In this document: piece after piece, positions 23,331 through 33,217 of the stretch | How positions within the stretch are numbered: position 1 is the stretch's first letter | How the letters are laid out: each line of letters begins with the position of its first letter | Assembly (NCBI GenBank): GCA_031771865.1 | Contig: JASISA010000029.1 | Location: forward strand, 124,001 to 188,000 | Direction of reading: 5' to 3' | DNA length: 64,000 bases | From: Nothophaeocryptopus gaeumannii | Lineage: Eukaryota; Ascomycota; Dothideomycetes; Mycosphaerellales; Mycosphaerellaceae | The notes under the pieces: model-generated | Told to the model about the DNA's origin: nothing | The model's database searches: none | The model's input: the letters and a program-made list of their open reading frames with translations, nothing else | Program-made: the position numbers and the translations under genes

Positions 23331-23750
23331 GTAAAGCGGCCAACGGAGAGGGCTCCGGTGGACGGCATGGCCAATGAGAGGCTCTCGTCCGGCCGGACGG
23401 ACAGAGCCGCGCCAATAGGCCGGCAGGGCTGGCCACAGTGCCGTGGCCGGCCGACCTGTCCATTGACCAGCTTGTACCCTGTTCAGCCGACGTTCTTCCT
23501 GCCTCTCCGGTGCTCCTCAAAACGACCAACGTTCAACTTCGCTCTGGCGTTCGTAGCTGTTGTCAACGCTGTCGAAGTGCTTGCTATTACTCTCGCTGAC
23601 AAGGCCCTGTTTGCGTACCGGGATACTGTGCTGCAACATCTCACGGTTGGGATTGCTCAGGTTGGTAATTATCACTCGATTCTGTACGAAACTTCGATGC
23701 ATTGGCCCATCATGGCGTCTATCCGTTTATCGTTCGTTACTGCTGTCATC
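23331..23750. other. GC-rich border and P450 3' flank
   Basis: Composition flips within tens of bases to a GC-rich segment with many GGCC/CCGG palindromes (23380-23460), then ordinary DNA downstream of the P450. No gene is called. Confidence 0.5.
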
Positions 23751-25502
23751 TCACGCTTTCTGTCGTAATCGGATCTGCAACATAGCATCCGCACTTGGAA
23801 TGCTCGATCCATTAATCTGCATATTCGGTGGTCTGGGTCCATCGATCTTGATATCGTAGTTCATGACGATGTGAGCGAGCATCAGTTTCATTTCTTGAGA
23901 TGCTGCGGAAACAGGTCAGCATATCTTTCACAATCCACAAGACTGTAGGTGGGAGGAGGAAAACTCACCAAAAAACCTCCCCGGACAACTATGCCTCCCG
24001 TGTCCAAAACTCAACCAATCGCTCCCCGTAGCAATCAACGCCTGATTCTTCTGCTCCAACACCTTCTCCAAATGCTTCCCACTCGCCCCTTCCTTCACTT
24101 TCTCCAAAACCTCCTCCCTCGGCCTACTGAATCGGAACGCATCCCATTCGTCCGGCTTCTCAGGGTAGAATGCCGGATCAGTGTGGATGGCATAATTGGG
24201 AGCTGCGACTCGCACGCCTTGCGGGATATGTAGGCCGTCTGACAGGGTGATTCCATTGCGGGAAATAATGAGACGACGCATGCCGAAGTCGACGAGGCTT
24301 GAGATGCGCATCGTTTCGCGGATTGTGGAGTCAACTCGGAGGAGGCTGTTCACTGCGTTCTTGGTCCAGACGCCGCCGTTCTCGGAGAGGGCTTGTTCGC
24401 ATTCTTGGCGGAGGCCGGCGAGGTACTCTTCTTTGTATGGAGAGGTGTACAGGTCGAGGAGAGTGTTGGTCGTTACCATGGAGGTTGTGTGGATTGCTAC
24501 CATGTTGAGGATCAAGAGACGGCGGGTGATTGTATCTTCCTCGAGATGCCAAGGGTCGGATTTGGCGAGTTCGATTGAATCTTCTAGAAGCCATTGGAGA
24601 GCGTCGTTGGGAGTGATGTAGTCAGGGTCCTTGTCATTTGATCGGAGATGCTTGAGACGCGATCGGATCTCTGGAAGGGCAATAATTCTGCAGGCTTCGC
24701 GGTGCTTCGTGATGTCTTTTGTGAGTAAAGGCGCTGCGACTGGATGGAGGAACTTGGGAACCATCTTTAGCATGGCGCCGGCCTTGAATACTGAAATGGC
24801 ATAGAGGCGGGAGTGATCGAGGAACTCCGGAATGCGACAAAGAGTGGCTCCGCAGAAGACTCGGTTAGCAGCTCTGCTAACAATCTTCATGCAGGTGTCG
24901 TAGGCTTTGACGGAAGTCCATTCCTTGCCGCCCGCAGGCCAATTATCAACCATGGCTTGCACCAACTCATCGTAGACATCACTCGTCAACGTTGGCAGCT
25001 TGCGAGTAAGTTGTCGTCTGACGATCTCCATGTGAGGTCCGCCATTGAATCTCTCTCCAAGGGTATACTTGGAGGCAATCGTATCGGCATTCGGCTTGTG
25101 TGCGTCGACTTGGTCATCTGGCTTGCCCAAGAGCTCTTGGAGTTGCGAGGGAGAGACGATGATTATTGGCTCGGAGCTGAATTGCGGAAGGACGAAGATC
25201 TTGTTGTGTCTTGTGTACTGCGAATCCTCAGTAAGCTGATGACATCAAGGAAGCATTGGGCGGATCCTCACCTTCTCGTAGCCTTCCACAATCATTGACC
25301 TCGTGTTCTTGAGCGTTGCAAACCCACCTCGCATCCTCGCAAACCACTGCTTCTTCAGCCCGATCCATGATTGCGAACTGAAGTATTTTCCCTTCACTGA
25401 GAAGAGCGGCAAGATGAAGAAGCTCGCAAAAGCATATGCGACAACCAGAGCACCGGCCGTCAGGACCAGATGACTGGTCTCAATTCCTAGTTGACTTTGC
25501 AT
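23751..25502 (-). CDS. Cytochrome P450 monooxygenase, three exons
   Basis: The exons are 25502-25272, 25217-23969 and 23902-23751. The introns are 54 nt (GTGAGG...CGCAG) and 66 nt (GTGAGT...CGCAG), both GT-AG, and the joined frame is 1632 nt, encoding 543 aa. The N-terminus has one hydrophobic anchor (residues about 9-33), so the enzyme should be ER-anchored. The I-helix reads AIHTTS in place of AGxDT, as in several fungal P450 families. ExxR is ETMR near residues 378-381, followed by FRFSRPR and the heme loop FGHGRHSCPG with Cys488. The RFF motif continues across the second intron into SQEMKLMLAHIV. An open TTG-initiated extension exists to 25571, but the ATG at 25502 fits the anchor best. 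All P450 hallmarks are intact, although the gene ends only 420 bp from a RIP island. The substrate is unknown; ent-kaurene oxidase-like and other secondary-metabolite P450s share the AIHTT signature. Confidence 0.9.
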
Positions 25503-26305
25503 GTTAGCCTTAAGAGTTTGCCGAAAAAGGCGTTCGCGGTTGTCGCTGTCAACGTTCAGGAACTCTAGCAATCTTTGTATGGGTACCTATATCTCCACGT
25601 GAGAGGGACTTCGTATATCTCGTATGCGATCGGCAAAACGGTCAGTGCTTTAATTGCGTTCCAGAGTAATGGTGCCACGCTAGATTCCGCACAACGTCCA
25701 CTGAGATGCGGCAAGATCGGCATGATACCCTGCATGAATCGGTATCTACTGCGCGGGAGGATGACTTCCGAGGTTGTTGACTGGTCTCTCAGTCTGTCTA
25801 TTTGGTACCGGACTCCAAAACTCTTGACACACGCCAGACTTCCACGCGGCAGCCTTGTGCGACTTGAAAAGTGCGTTGACGAAGCAACTCGCTAGGAGCG
25901 AATGCGAAGAGTACGGAGATGACGGTACAGTGCAAGCACCCGCCTCAATTGGGGCTCACGCATCGGAAGACGGCAATAAGAGTGCGAACGGTATGTGTCC
26001 AGAGAGCCTCAAACGCATAGTACAGGGAAGCAGCGTGGAGGCTATCGAGCCTCAGCATACTGCCGTATCTGGCTAAGGGTATATTGCATACAGGCGCTCG
26101 GCTTCTCTTGGGACGATCTGTTGCCATTCCTTGGAGGTTTCGTTGGACCCAGGATCCTTCGGCTTCGCTTTCGCTGCGAGCTGCGAACTGCGTATGCTGC
26201 CTAGTCAGAGGTATGTCTTATGGCCACAGCATAACGCATTTTGTGCATCCGGATCTTGGCAGATTTGTCGCCGGATTATGAACTTCGTAACGTCGCATGA
26301 GACGC
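25503..26305. other. P450 upstream region
   Basis: Divergent or tandem promoter space upstream of the P450. Overlapping ORFs under 110 codons have no recognisable content. Confidence 0.4.
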
Positions 26306-26993
26306 TCATTTCTTCGTATTGCGATGATGAAGGTACGAAGCTTCTATAAAACTCGCACAGTATGGCGTAGTGAACGTGTTGTTGTGAGACATGAAAGGCC
26401 GGATTCGACGAATGTCGAGAGGAGTGAGCATGCTGGTAGGGAAGTGTGGTCCTTGCGGGAAGTCTCGCATGCTTGTCCAACTCAATCTTGACCTCAGGTC
26501 TTGTTGCTGATGAGAGCAGATACCTGGCCCGTACCTGAAGATATCCTCGTCCTGCTCAATCTGACTTCGCGAGTTGGAATGCCTTTGAAACATCACGACT
26601 GATTGTTGTCTTAGATCGAGATTGTCCGGGATTGTTGGGTTCACAAAGTTCGAGACGAAGAGCTGTCTTATCTCTGGGTACTCGACGTCTTCGCCGGTCC
26701 GAGGATCGTTATATCGAGAAACGACACGAATTATCAGCTGATCGCCTGACAGCGATTGGAACAACGGATCCAGGTTGGCTGAACTCGCAAAATATTTGCC
26801 GCCGTTGTCGAAGCCATCCAAGGAACGGTCAAGGCGAAGCTCAGGCGACACATGTTGCAAAAGCTTGTCCCAACTTGACTCCTCGAGATAACCTCCGGGC
26901 CTGCATGCTCCGCTAGCGTCAGTTCTCTGGAGACTGTTGCTCAAAATAAGATGTAGAACGCTACCTGAGCACTATGGTCATCGTCTGGAACAT
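26306..26993 (-). CDS. Hypothetical protein, probably spliced
   Basis: The long minus frame (26912-26306) has no ATG near its start, but a 29-nt first exon (26993-26965, MFQTMTIVL) joined across a 52-nt intron (GTAGCG...CTGACGCTAG) enters it in phase. The protein then reads PGGYLEESSWDKLLQHV, an LIIRVVSRYNDPRTGEDVEYP segment and FVSNFVNPTIPDN, which look like a real folded domain. From about 26530 the sequence turns Ser/His-rich, and a GTATCT may begin another intron, so the C-terminus is uncertain. The family is unknown. It shares the strand of the P450 and lies 800 bp upstream of it. Confidence 0.45.
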
Positions 26994-27068
26994 GGAGGAT
27001 TGAGCTCGTGCAGCAAGCTTGCTTGTATCTGGATAAAGATGTAACAAAGGAGCACCTGGACATTTTCT

Positions 27069-27431
27069 ATGGCTCTTCAGAGCGAACGGAAGGCCTCCTC
27101 GGCAGCACAGTCCCTACTTACCATTGGGAAGCTGGCTCTCCTGCTAGTGGCGAAATTCGTCGTCTTATTCCTCTACCACTTCCACCGACTTCTCCTTCAC
27201 CCACTCCAAAAGTTCCCTGCTCACTTGGGCGACAAAAGCGTTGGTCGTCTCAAACATCTCGGAGAGGCGAGGAAGGCCGGGATCGCCAGTGGAAGGCATG
27301 TCGGCGGTAGAGTTAGTGAGAGAAGCGAGGGGGAGGCGAAAATGGTATGTGATGTTTGCTTTCGTCCGATATCTTGTCAGTATGCCTTTCCAAGACAGCA
27401 GGCAGGAACGCCCCGTACGGTATCTGCCTGA
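27069..27431 (+). pseudogene. P450 N-terminal fragment
   Basis: From an ATG the frame has a strongly hydrophobic helix (LLTIGKLALLLVAKFVVLFL) followed at once by a HRLLLHPLQKFPAHLGD motif. That order, a membrane anchor then Y/H-x-LxxHPLxKFPGP, is the start of fungal microsomal P450s. The following 70 residues are Arg/Ser-rich and unlike any P450, and no ExxR or heme loop occurs downstream in any frame. I infer a truncated second P450, or a small membrane protein fused to unrelated sequence. Confidence 0.45.
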
Positions 27432-28268
27432 GCCTTCGGAAATTGATCAATTGGAAACGTAGAGCGGGAGGTGGTTCTGCTGTTGCTGCTACTGTGTCCT
27501 TTGCTGTGTTACCTTGCCGTGCTTGCAGGTGATTTCGGCGGAGTGAGTGATGTTGCGGACCCTTGAGCTTTGACCATCCAGGCTGTTCGTCCAGCTTCTG
27601 CCTTCACTTCGCGTTCAGCTTCAGATTTGACACTGCCAACAACATCAACCTCCATCGTCACCGGCGTCACCCGCACCGCCAACTTCCAAAGCTTGCATCG
27701 TTCTACTCGTCCTAGTCTCAGCAATCGTTACATGTTATCATCAACACGACGCCGGCGTTGATTGATCTTGTTCGAGGCATCGAACCTCACCGACGCTGAG
27801 GTTGGTACTGAACTTCACCTTCGATCACCTTCCACCACTGACACTTGACAGGCAATCATTGGCCTCCTTGTTTCTGCACAACAACCATCACCTCCTCGTT
27901 GCAAGCATCATCAGCTCTGCAGCTGCCCTCGACACCGCCGGCACCGCTTGCGGCTTGACGATCTCGCGTGCATGAGACGAGCCAACGCCTTTCGGCCGCA
28001 AGAGTGTTCATGCAACTCCGCCAACAGGACTAAGAGGAGCAATTAGCAGCACCATCAGCTGTCCCATCGCTCTCCATCACCATCACCAGAAAACGCCGAC
28101 TGGACGCTGCGCTCGCCTTCTACACACGGCCGGCACTTCCTTCGTCTTTGCGTTTTGCGCGGTACAATCGGTGCGAGGCTATCGCATCGAACGAGTCACC
28201 AGGGCCCGTCCGCACCAGTAGGTCTCCCTCCTGCATCTACCCGCGACTACCAGACACCATCCATCAAG
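27432..28268. other. Gene-poor stretch
   Basis: Low-complexity Cys/Thr/His-coding sequence on both strands; nothing recognisable. Confidence 0.4.
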
Positions 28269-28925
28269 ATGCGAGACACCGAAGCAGCAGCTAGGCGCTT
28301 CTTCGTGAAGCTCCTCGACTCGCCCTCCACCGGGCAGCTGAGCGAGCACTGGGGAATTGTCACGTTAAAGCACACCTCACCGTCAGAACACGTTAGTCTG
28401 CGGCTGGCCTCCAAATACCATCCAGCAAGTCAAACAACCGTGGAAGTCCTCGCCTGGCTGAAGCACATGCTCCGCGTTGAGCGCACCGGTCACTCCGGTA
28501 CCCTCGACCCGGAAGTCACAGGATGTCTGGTTGTCTGCATCGACCGCGCGATCAGACTTGTCAAGAGCCAGCAAAGTCCCGGTAAGAAGTATGTCTGCAT
28601 ACCTCGTCTGGGGCTCGACATATCTTCACTCAACCTGGCGCCATGCACCTCGGCAAGTGCATAAACTGCCGTTCCCGCATACCTTCCGGAGTTTCTTCTG
28701 GCTTCACCCTATTCTGCCGTCCCCCGTCTCCTTTGGCGAGGACGTCACAAGCATCGACACCAATCCATTCAATACTGTCCGGGGCTCCTTCTGAGCCTCG
28801 CGGTGCCGGCCTCCCTGGGCAAGTCCGAAGACCTCACCGTCAAGAGACAGCTCCGTATCCGAACAATCCACGAGAGCAAGCTGCTCGAATTCGACAACGA
28901 CCGCCAACTCGCCGTATTCTGGAGG
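28269..28925 (+). pseudogene. Broken Cbf5/dyskerin-like (TruB family) fragment
   Basis: The frame from the ATG at 28269 contains WLKHMLRVERTGHSGTLDP followed by EVTGCLVVCIDRAIRLVKSQ and GKKYVC, the highly conserved catalytic segment of the H/ACA RNP pseudouridine synthase Cbf5; the Asp of GTLDP is the TruB-family catalytic residue. About 250 nt later, near 28835-28918, another frame reads KRQLRIRTIHESKL and then EFDNDRQLAVFW, which in Cbf5 lies further along the same domain. The intervening and following segments are missing or scrambled, there is no PUA domain, and the frames do not connect. Cbf5 is essential and normally about 450-500 aa, so this must be a decayed partial duplicate, not the functional gene. 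Confidence 0.75.
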
Positions 28926-29086
28926 AGGCTGAGAGTCAGAACTTGACTATCACCGTCATCATTCCTGGCAAAGAAGTTGCTGACACCATCGGCGGTGTCA
29001 TCAACGAGACCGCTATGCCACTCTACAACGCCATGATCGTGGGACGCCTTTTCACCCGCAACCCACCCTTCCACAACGCCGCCTAG
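28926..29086 (+). pseudogene. Fragment resembling the decayed gene at 37.2-37.7 kb
   Basis: The frame reading TITVIIPGKEVADTIGG, then VINETAMPLYNAMIVG, to a stop at 29084-29086 can be lined up with the segment near 37410-37540 (VLPSKPFLDKTLLDV and VINDTAIPYGEAKARL). The shared spine is a P-G/S-K start and VIN-E/D-TA-M/I-P. The evidence is short, so homology is tentative. Confidence 0.3.
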
Positions 29087-29983
29087 CTTTTCCTCGCCTG
29101 CCTCCGCGACACCTTCCTAGACAAAACAGCATCCGTACAATGGCATAGAAACCGATCTTCTTCTACCTCCGCGACAAGCACCAAGACAGTTTCACCCGCG
29201 CGGCATTGGCACCATGGCCTATCAAGGTACACCACCAATTTCTTTTGGGATGCCATCGCAAACATTGCAGCCGGTCCCGCCTACGCTCTCCAGCTCCCGC
29301 AGCGGACGTGGTGACACTCCTCCCAGCGCAGTGAGCGACGCACCTTTCACCATTGACGACTTCATGAACTATGGTGTTGCTTAACTCTGTGTTTCCGCCC
29401 GAAAAGTCAATCAACAACCGGATGCGGGCGTCCGTGATGACCTGGCAAGTCATCGAGGGCGTCCCCACGCTACTGCTCGCACGTCATCGTCGTGTAGGGG
29501 TTCAGTACCTGTCAGTTCGTCGATGGACTGGCAGCGAAGCGAAGACGAGCAATTCCCGCATCCAGTGCAAGGCACTCATCATGGTTGAACGTCATTCCAG
29601 CCATTGCCTACACCATCCCGAGCCCCTTCAGTGCCCAAGCCAGAGCTTCAATCATCAGACAATGATCTACGTCACCGGATAGCACTCCCATCCTTTCCAG
29701 ATCGCAACCACCGCCCAAGCTTCGTCCGTCAGACATACACCTACGTTGCTAGCTTGCGCGTTGCATCATCATTTCCAATCTTTACCGTCGCTAAGCTCAC
29801 GTTAGACCAGACCATCTCCAACGTTCGACCACCCACCAATACAGCAGCGGCAAATATGTGCATCGTCGAAATTCTTGCCGCTTGGGAGGGACAACCACAA
29901 CCTCAACGATCGCATCGACCTCTACCATACACGATGGCAGGTACTGCCACGAATGCCACACCGGACGTCAAGGAGAAAAGAGA
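29087..29983. other. Gene-poor stretch
   Basis: Open but low-complexity frames occur on both strands, with no recognisable domain. Confidence 0.4.
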
Positions 29984-30195
29984 GGACAACTGCTGGGACT
30001 CAACAGCCTTCTTGACCGACAATCGCGGGACTTGCGTTAGTGCCATATCAAGCGACGAAGACAAAAGAAAAGACAACCGCCGGGACTCAACGGCGTTCTC
30101 GTTCGCTCTCTCTGGGCCTTGCTCGCCCTTCGGCCTTTGCTCGCCTGCCAGACCAAGAGAAGAAAGGACAAGTCCTGGAACTCAACAGGCTTGGT
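29984..30195 (+). repeat. Three degenerate GGACAA...GGGACTCAACRG repeats
   Basis: A core of about 27 bp recurs three times, near 29982, 30066 and 30163: AGGACAACTGCTGGGACTC, AGACAACCGCCGGGACTC and AGGACAAGTCCTGGAACTC, each followed by AACRG. In the plus frame the first two encode K-R-x-DN-xx-DSTAF; the third is in another frame. Spacing is about 84 and 97 bp. Confidence 0.5.
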
Positions 30196-30254
30196 CCGGT
30201 AAAGTCTTTGCTAGCCTCACTGCTCGCGGCTTCGTCGACTTCAGCATAATGAGC

Positions 30255-30392
30255 TGTTAAAGGAGCAGTACTGAGCGCACGTGCACACGCTAGTGCAGGA
30301 GATCAAAAAGGGTCTCTAGGCGCAGGTTGTACTTAGACTTCTACAACACACTTACTCTTTCTTGCTGCCACTGCGTTCGACATATTTCAACA
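30255..30392 (+). repeat. Copia-1 5' LTR
   Basis: 138 bp, starting TGTTAAAGG and ending TTTCAACA. It differs from the 3' LTR only by CTACAACAC versus CTATAACAC, a C-to-T change in a CA context. Confidence 0.95.
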
Positions 30393-30406
30393 GGTTATGA
30401 GCCCGG
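30393..30406 (-). other. Copia-1 primer-binding site (half-tRNA type)
   Basis: GGTTATGAGCCCGG follows the LTR directly. Its complement CCGGGCTCATAACC is an initiator-tRNA-like anticodon arm with a CAT anticodon. Priming by a cleaved initiator tRNA half is known for Drosophila copia. The same site is present in Copia-2. Confidence 0.75.
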
Positions 30407-30887
30407 CTCTGCGCTCTAATCTATGACCGTGTCGCATATATCCAATCTTTTATAAGATGCAACACTACGAGACTGCGATAAGAATCTCGATGCCATAGGC
30501 GACACGGCCCTGAGCGATTTCTGCCTTTTCGACGCACTCGAAACCATCACCAATCGAAAGAGCAACATCAATTCTGTGCTCCTCTATCTAACTCTCTGCC
30601 TCGGCTGTTTCCTGGGAGGGAACCAGAAAAAGGGTCCAGGGATTGCAGATCCTAACAGCTTCAAAAATGATGCCCAATCCGACGACCTTTTGCAAGTTTT
30701 TGAAAGCATAGCTAACCATCTTGTAGCAGGATCCCCAACGACTCCCAAGGCAGCTTGAGGACACCGCCAGCTGAACACTGAACCTCTGAGTCATGTTCTT
30801 TGTTGGGCAGCATAGTCACCTGAAACAACTCTCCATATATTCGGCGCTGAGCAACAACAATCAGAGCGTTCTGGATTAGCCAACAAC

Positions 30888-31070
30888 AGCCAAAGCGAAA
30901 TGCAGGCGTTGGGCTACAATGATCGGAGCCTTCCAGATCAGCCAACTATAGCCAAAGCAAAATGCAGATGTTGGGCTACAATGATCGGAGCGTTCCAGAT
31001 CAGCCAATAACCAAAGCGAACAGTAGGGCGAGCGGTAGGGCGAGCAAGCTAGGGTATCCCTATCTTTGCC
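30888..31070 (+). repeat. About 62-bp tandem repeats in the Copia-1 leader
   Basis: A unit beginning AGCCAAAGCGAAATGCAG and containing GGGCTACAATGATCGGAGC recurs at about 30888 and 30950, with partial units near 31011 and further on. It lies in the untranslated leader before gag. Confidence 0.7.
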
Positions 31071-31138
31071 GTAACCACAACAGCCAAAGCGAACTGCAGA
31101 CGCTGAGCAACGATGGTTGGAATGTTTTTCTATCTATT

Positions 31139-32119
31139 ATGGCTTCCACCAAAGAAGATACTATCGAGCTGCTCACCGACCCCGAGCAATGGCCTGTTTG
31201 GATCAAGAAGATCACTAACAAGCTCCTCATCAAGGGATACAATCACGTGTTGCAAGCCAAGCCAACCCGCCAGGTCGGTGATGAGGAAGCTGCATTGGCA
31301 AAACGTGTCGACAAGTGGACTGAAGACCGCATCAAAGCCTATGCTGAGGTTGACAACGTCTGCGGCGACATAGCCAGCAGCAAGCTGGACCTCGCTAAGA
31401 AAGACGACAAGACAGTGCAACAGACACTCGAAGATCTCAAGACCCATTTCAAGGGCAACACGACTAACATCTACCGTCGTGCAAAGGCAAAGTTGCTCCA
31501 GATCAGCATTGCAGATTTCGACAACAACCCTAGCAAGCTCGGGCAAGAAATTAAGAAGCTGTGGGACGACATCAAGAGACTCAGCTCGACTGGCGACGCT
31601 GCATCAGTAAATGAATCCGACCCAGGGGAGCCCTTTGTTGTCGACTGTTTTTTGATTGCACTTGGCGAATCGTACCAGCCCTTCATTGTGGCCTACTTCC
31701 TCCAGCATTCCTTACTGGTGGAAGAGGGCAAGACAAAAGCCACTTTGGTCGAAGCTATTGCGGCAGCATCAAACTTCAAACCAGTCGGATCGACCGAGGT
31801 CTTTTACAACAGTCACCGCAACAACAACCCCAACAAAGATAGCTATAGCGGCGACAAGCCTCGATGGCCAGAGTGCCCACATTGCAAGAAGCATCACAAT
31901 CCAAAGGTCTGCTGGTTCAAGGATCCACACAAGGCACCACCGTGGTTTCCAAAGCAAGGCAACAGGAAGCGTCAGCGTGCGGACAGCGAAGAAGATGACC
32001 AAGGCATTAGCGTGATGGGCATGCAAAGAACGCAGAAAGAGGTCCTTTGGACAAACACGCCCCTTCGCACGCCTCATCTGACTGGGCACCAATGCCAGGG
32101 TACAACATGGCCGCTGTGA
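31139..32119 (+). CDS. Copia-1 Gag
   Basis: A 326-aa frame from the ATG at 31139 (MASTKEDTIELLTDPEQWPVW). It has the helical Ty1/Copia Gag core (UBN2-like) followed by a CPHCKKHHNPKVC zinc knuckle, which has H-x4-C but only three residues between the second Cys and the His, and a basic tail. The frame is also open upstream to 30962, through the leader repeats, but the W-P-x-W start motif argues for 31139. The last 25 codons are probably out of the original frame, because the protease continues in another frame just upstream of 32119. Confidence 0.8.
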   Translation: MASTKEDTIELLTDPEQWPVWIKKITNKLLIKGYNHVLQAKPTRQVGDEEAALAKRVDKWTEDRIKAYAEVDNVCGDIASSKLDLAKKDDKTVQQTLEDLKTHFKGNTTNIYRRAKAKLLQISIADFDNNPSKLGQEIKKLWDDIKRLSSTGDAASVNESDPGEPFVVDCFLIALGESYQPFIVAYFLQHSLLVEEGKTKATLVEAIAAASNFKPVGSTEVFYNSHRNNNPNKDSYSGDKPRWPECPHCKKHHNPKVCWFKDPHKAPPWFPKQGNRKRQRADSEEDDQGISVMGMQRTQKEVLWTNTPLRTPHLTGHQCQGTTWPL

Positions 32120-33217
32120 CAGACCCACACAACCTGTACAACGTATGGATCCTCGACTCAGGCGCAAACGGCCACCTTATCGGCAGAAAGGATGTGTTTA
32201 TTGACCTCAAACCTGTCATTGATCTACCTCGCGTGGCATTGGCGGCACTGAAATTACACCAATCAGTATTGGCACCATACAGCTACTTTGCAGGGTTCAC
32301 GGCGGCAAGACACGCCTGCTTAGGGTTCCTGATGTTCACTACGCTCCAAATGTTGGCGCTAATCTGCTCTCTCTCGGCAGGCTCTGGGACGGCATTGATG
32401 GCATCCGGAAGAAGCCAAGTGGCCTCGCTATTGTCCAGGGCAAATACGAGTTCTCAGCGACATACAAGAGTGGCCTGCTGGCCCTTGATATCTGACTAGC
32501 CGACGATCTCGACGCCTACACCGCCTACAGTACAAAGTCGCGGCTATGGCATGAACGGATGGGCCATTTGAGCGACGACAGCCTTAACAAGCTGTTTGAC
32601 ATGGTAGATGGCATGCACCACTTCAAGCCGGATGGCGACTGTCGCTGTAAAGGCTGTGTTAAGGGCAGGATGAAGTCAAGACCGCACCGGGGTCAGATAC
32701 GTCAGGGCCACCACACGAACGATGTTATCCACTCAGATATCGCTGGCCCAGTGGATCCTCCAGGCTTCGATGGATCACGCTATTTCATCACTGTTTTGGA
32801 CGGCTATGACCACTGCGCAGAGGTCGTGCCACTACGACAGCGCTCTGAAGGACCTAGCACGCTGATCAACTATATGCTCCGTAATGTCCGGCCAGAGCTG
32901 CCCTTCCGGCACATTCACTTCGACAGGGCCGGTGAGAACCGATCAAACGAGCTGGCAGCATTTGCCTACGACCACGGCATTATCCTTGAATACACGGACA
33001 CAGAGCAACATCAAGCTAACGGATATGCTGAGGTCCTCAACAACAAACTCGAGGATCGACTAATGCCAACAATGCTAACAGCTGGCCTGGATCCGAGATA
33101 CTTGCCTACCTCCGTGACCGCTCTCCACATGCCCGACTGGACTGCACGCCGTATGAGAAGCGTACAGGCCTGCGCCCAAACCTTGCCAACGTCCGCAAGA
33201 TTGGCAGTGTTGCTACC
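32047..33217 (+). pseudogene. Copia-1 protease and integrase, frameshifted
   Basis: The aspartic protease motif WILDSGANGHLIG lies at about 32146-32184. The frame goes astray soon after and meets a TAG near 32497. A second frame from about 32545 carries the integrase: the GAG-pre zinc motif (WHERMGHLSDDSL, then CRCKGCVKGR), then catalytic HSDIAGPVD, HFDRAGEN and the Glu in QHQANGYAE. It shifts again near 33140 before the conserved C-terminal part. At least two indels separate these blocks, so no working polyprotein is made. Confidence 0.8.

Noticed and set aside
24196..25298. Plus-strand ORFs opposite the P450
   Set aside because: Antisense shadows of exon 2; Arg/Ser-rich with no domain.
25503..25571. 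P450 start at 25571
   Set aside because: The codon is TTG; the first ATG at 25502 sits just before the membrane anchor.
28269..28925. Functional CBF5 gene
   Set aside because: Domains are incomplete and in unconnected frames; no PUA domain.
29604..30260. 218-codon ORF ending in the Copia-1 LTR
   Set aside because: Ser/Pro/Arg-rich, starts without support and runs into the LTR; probably not a gene.
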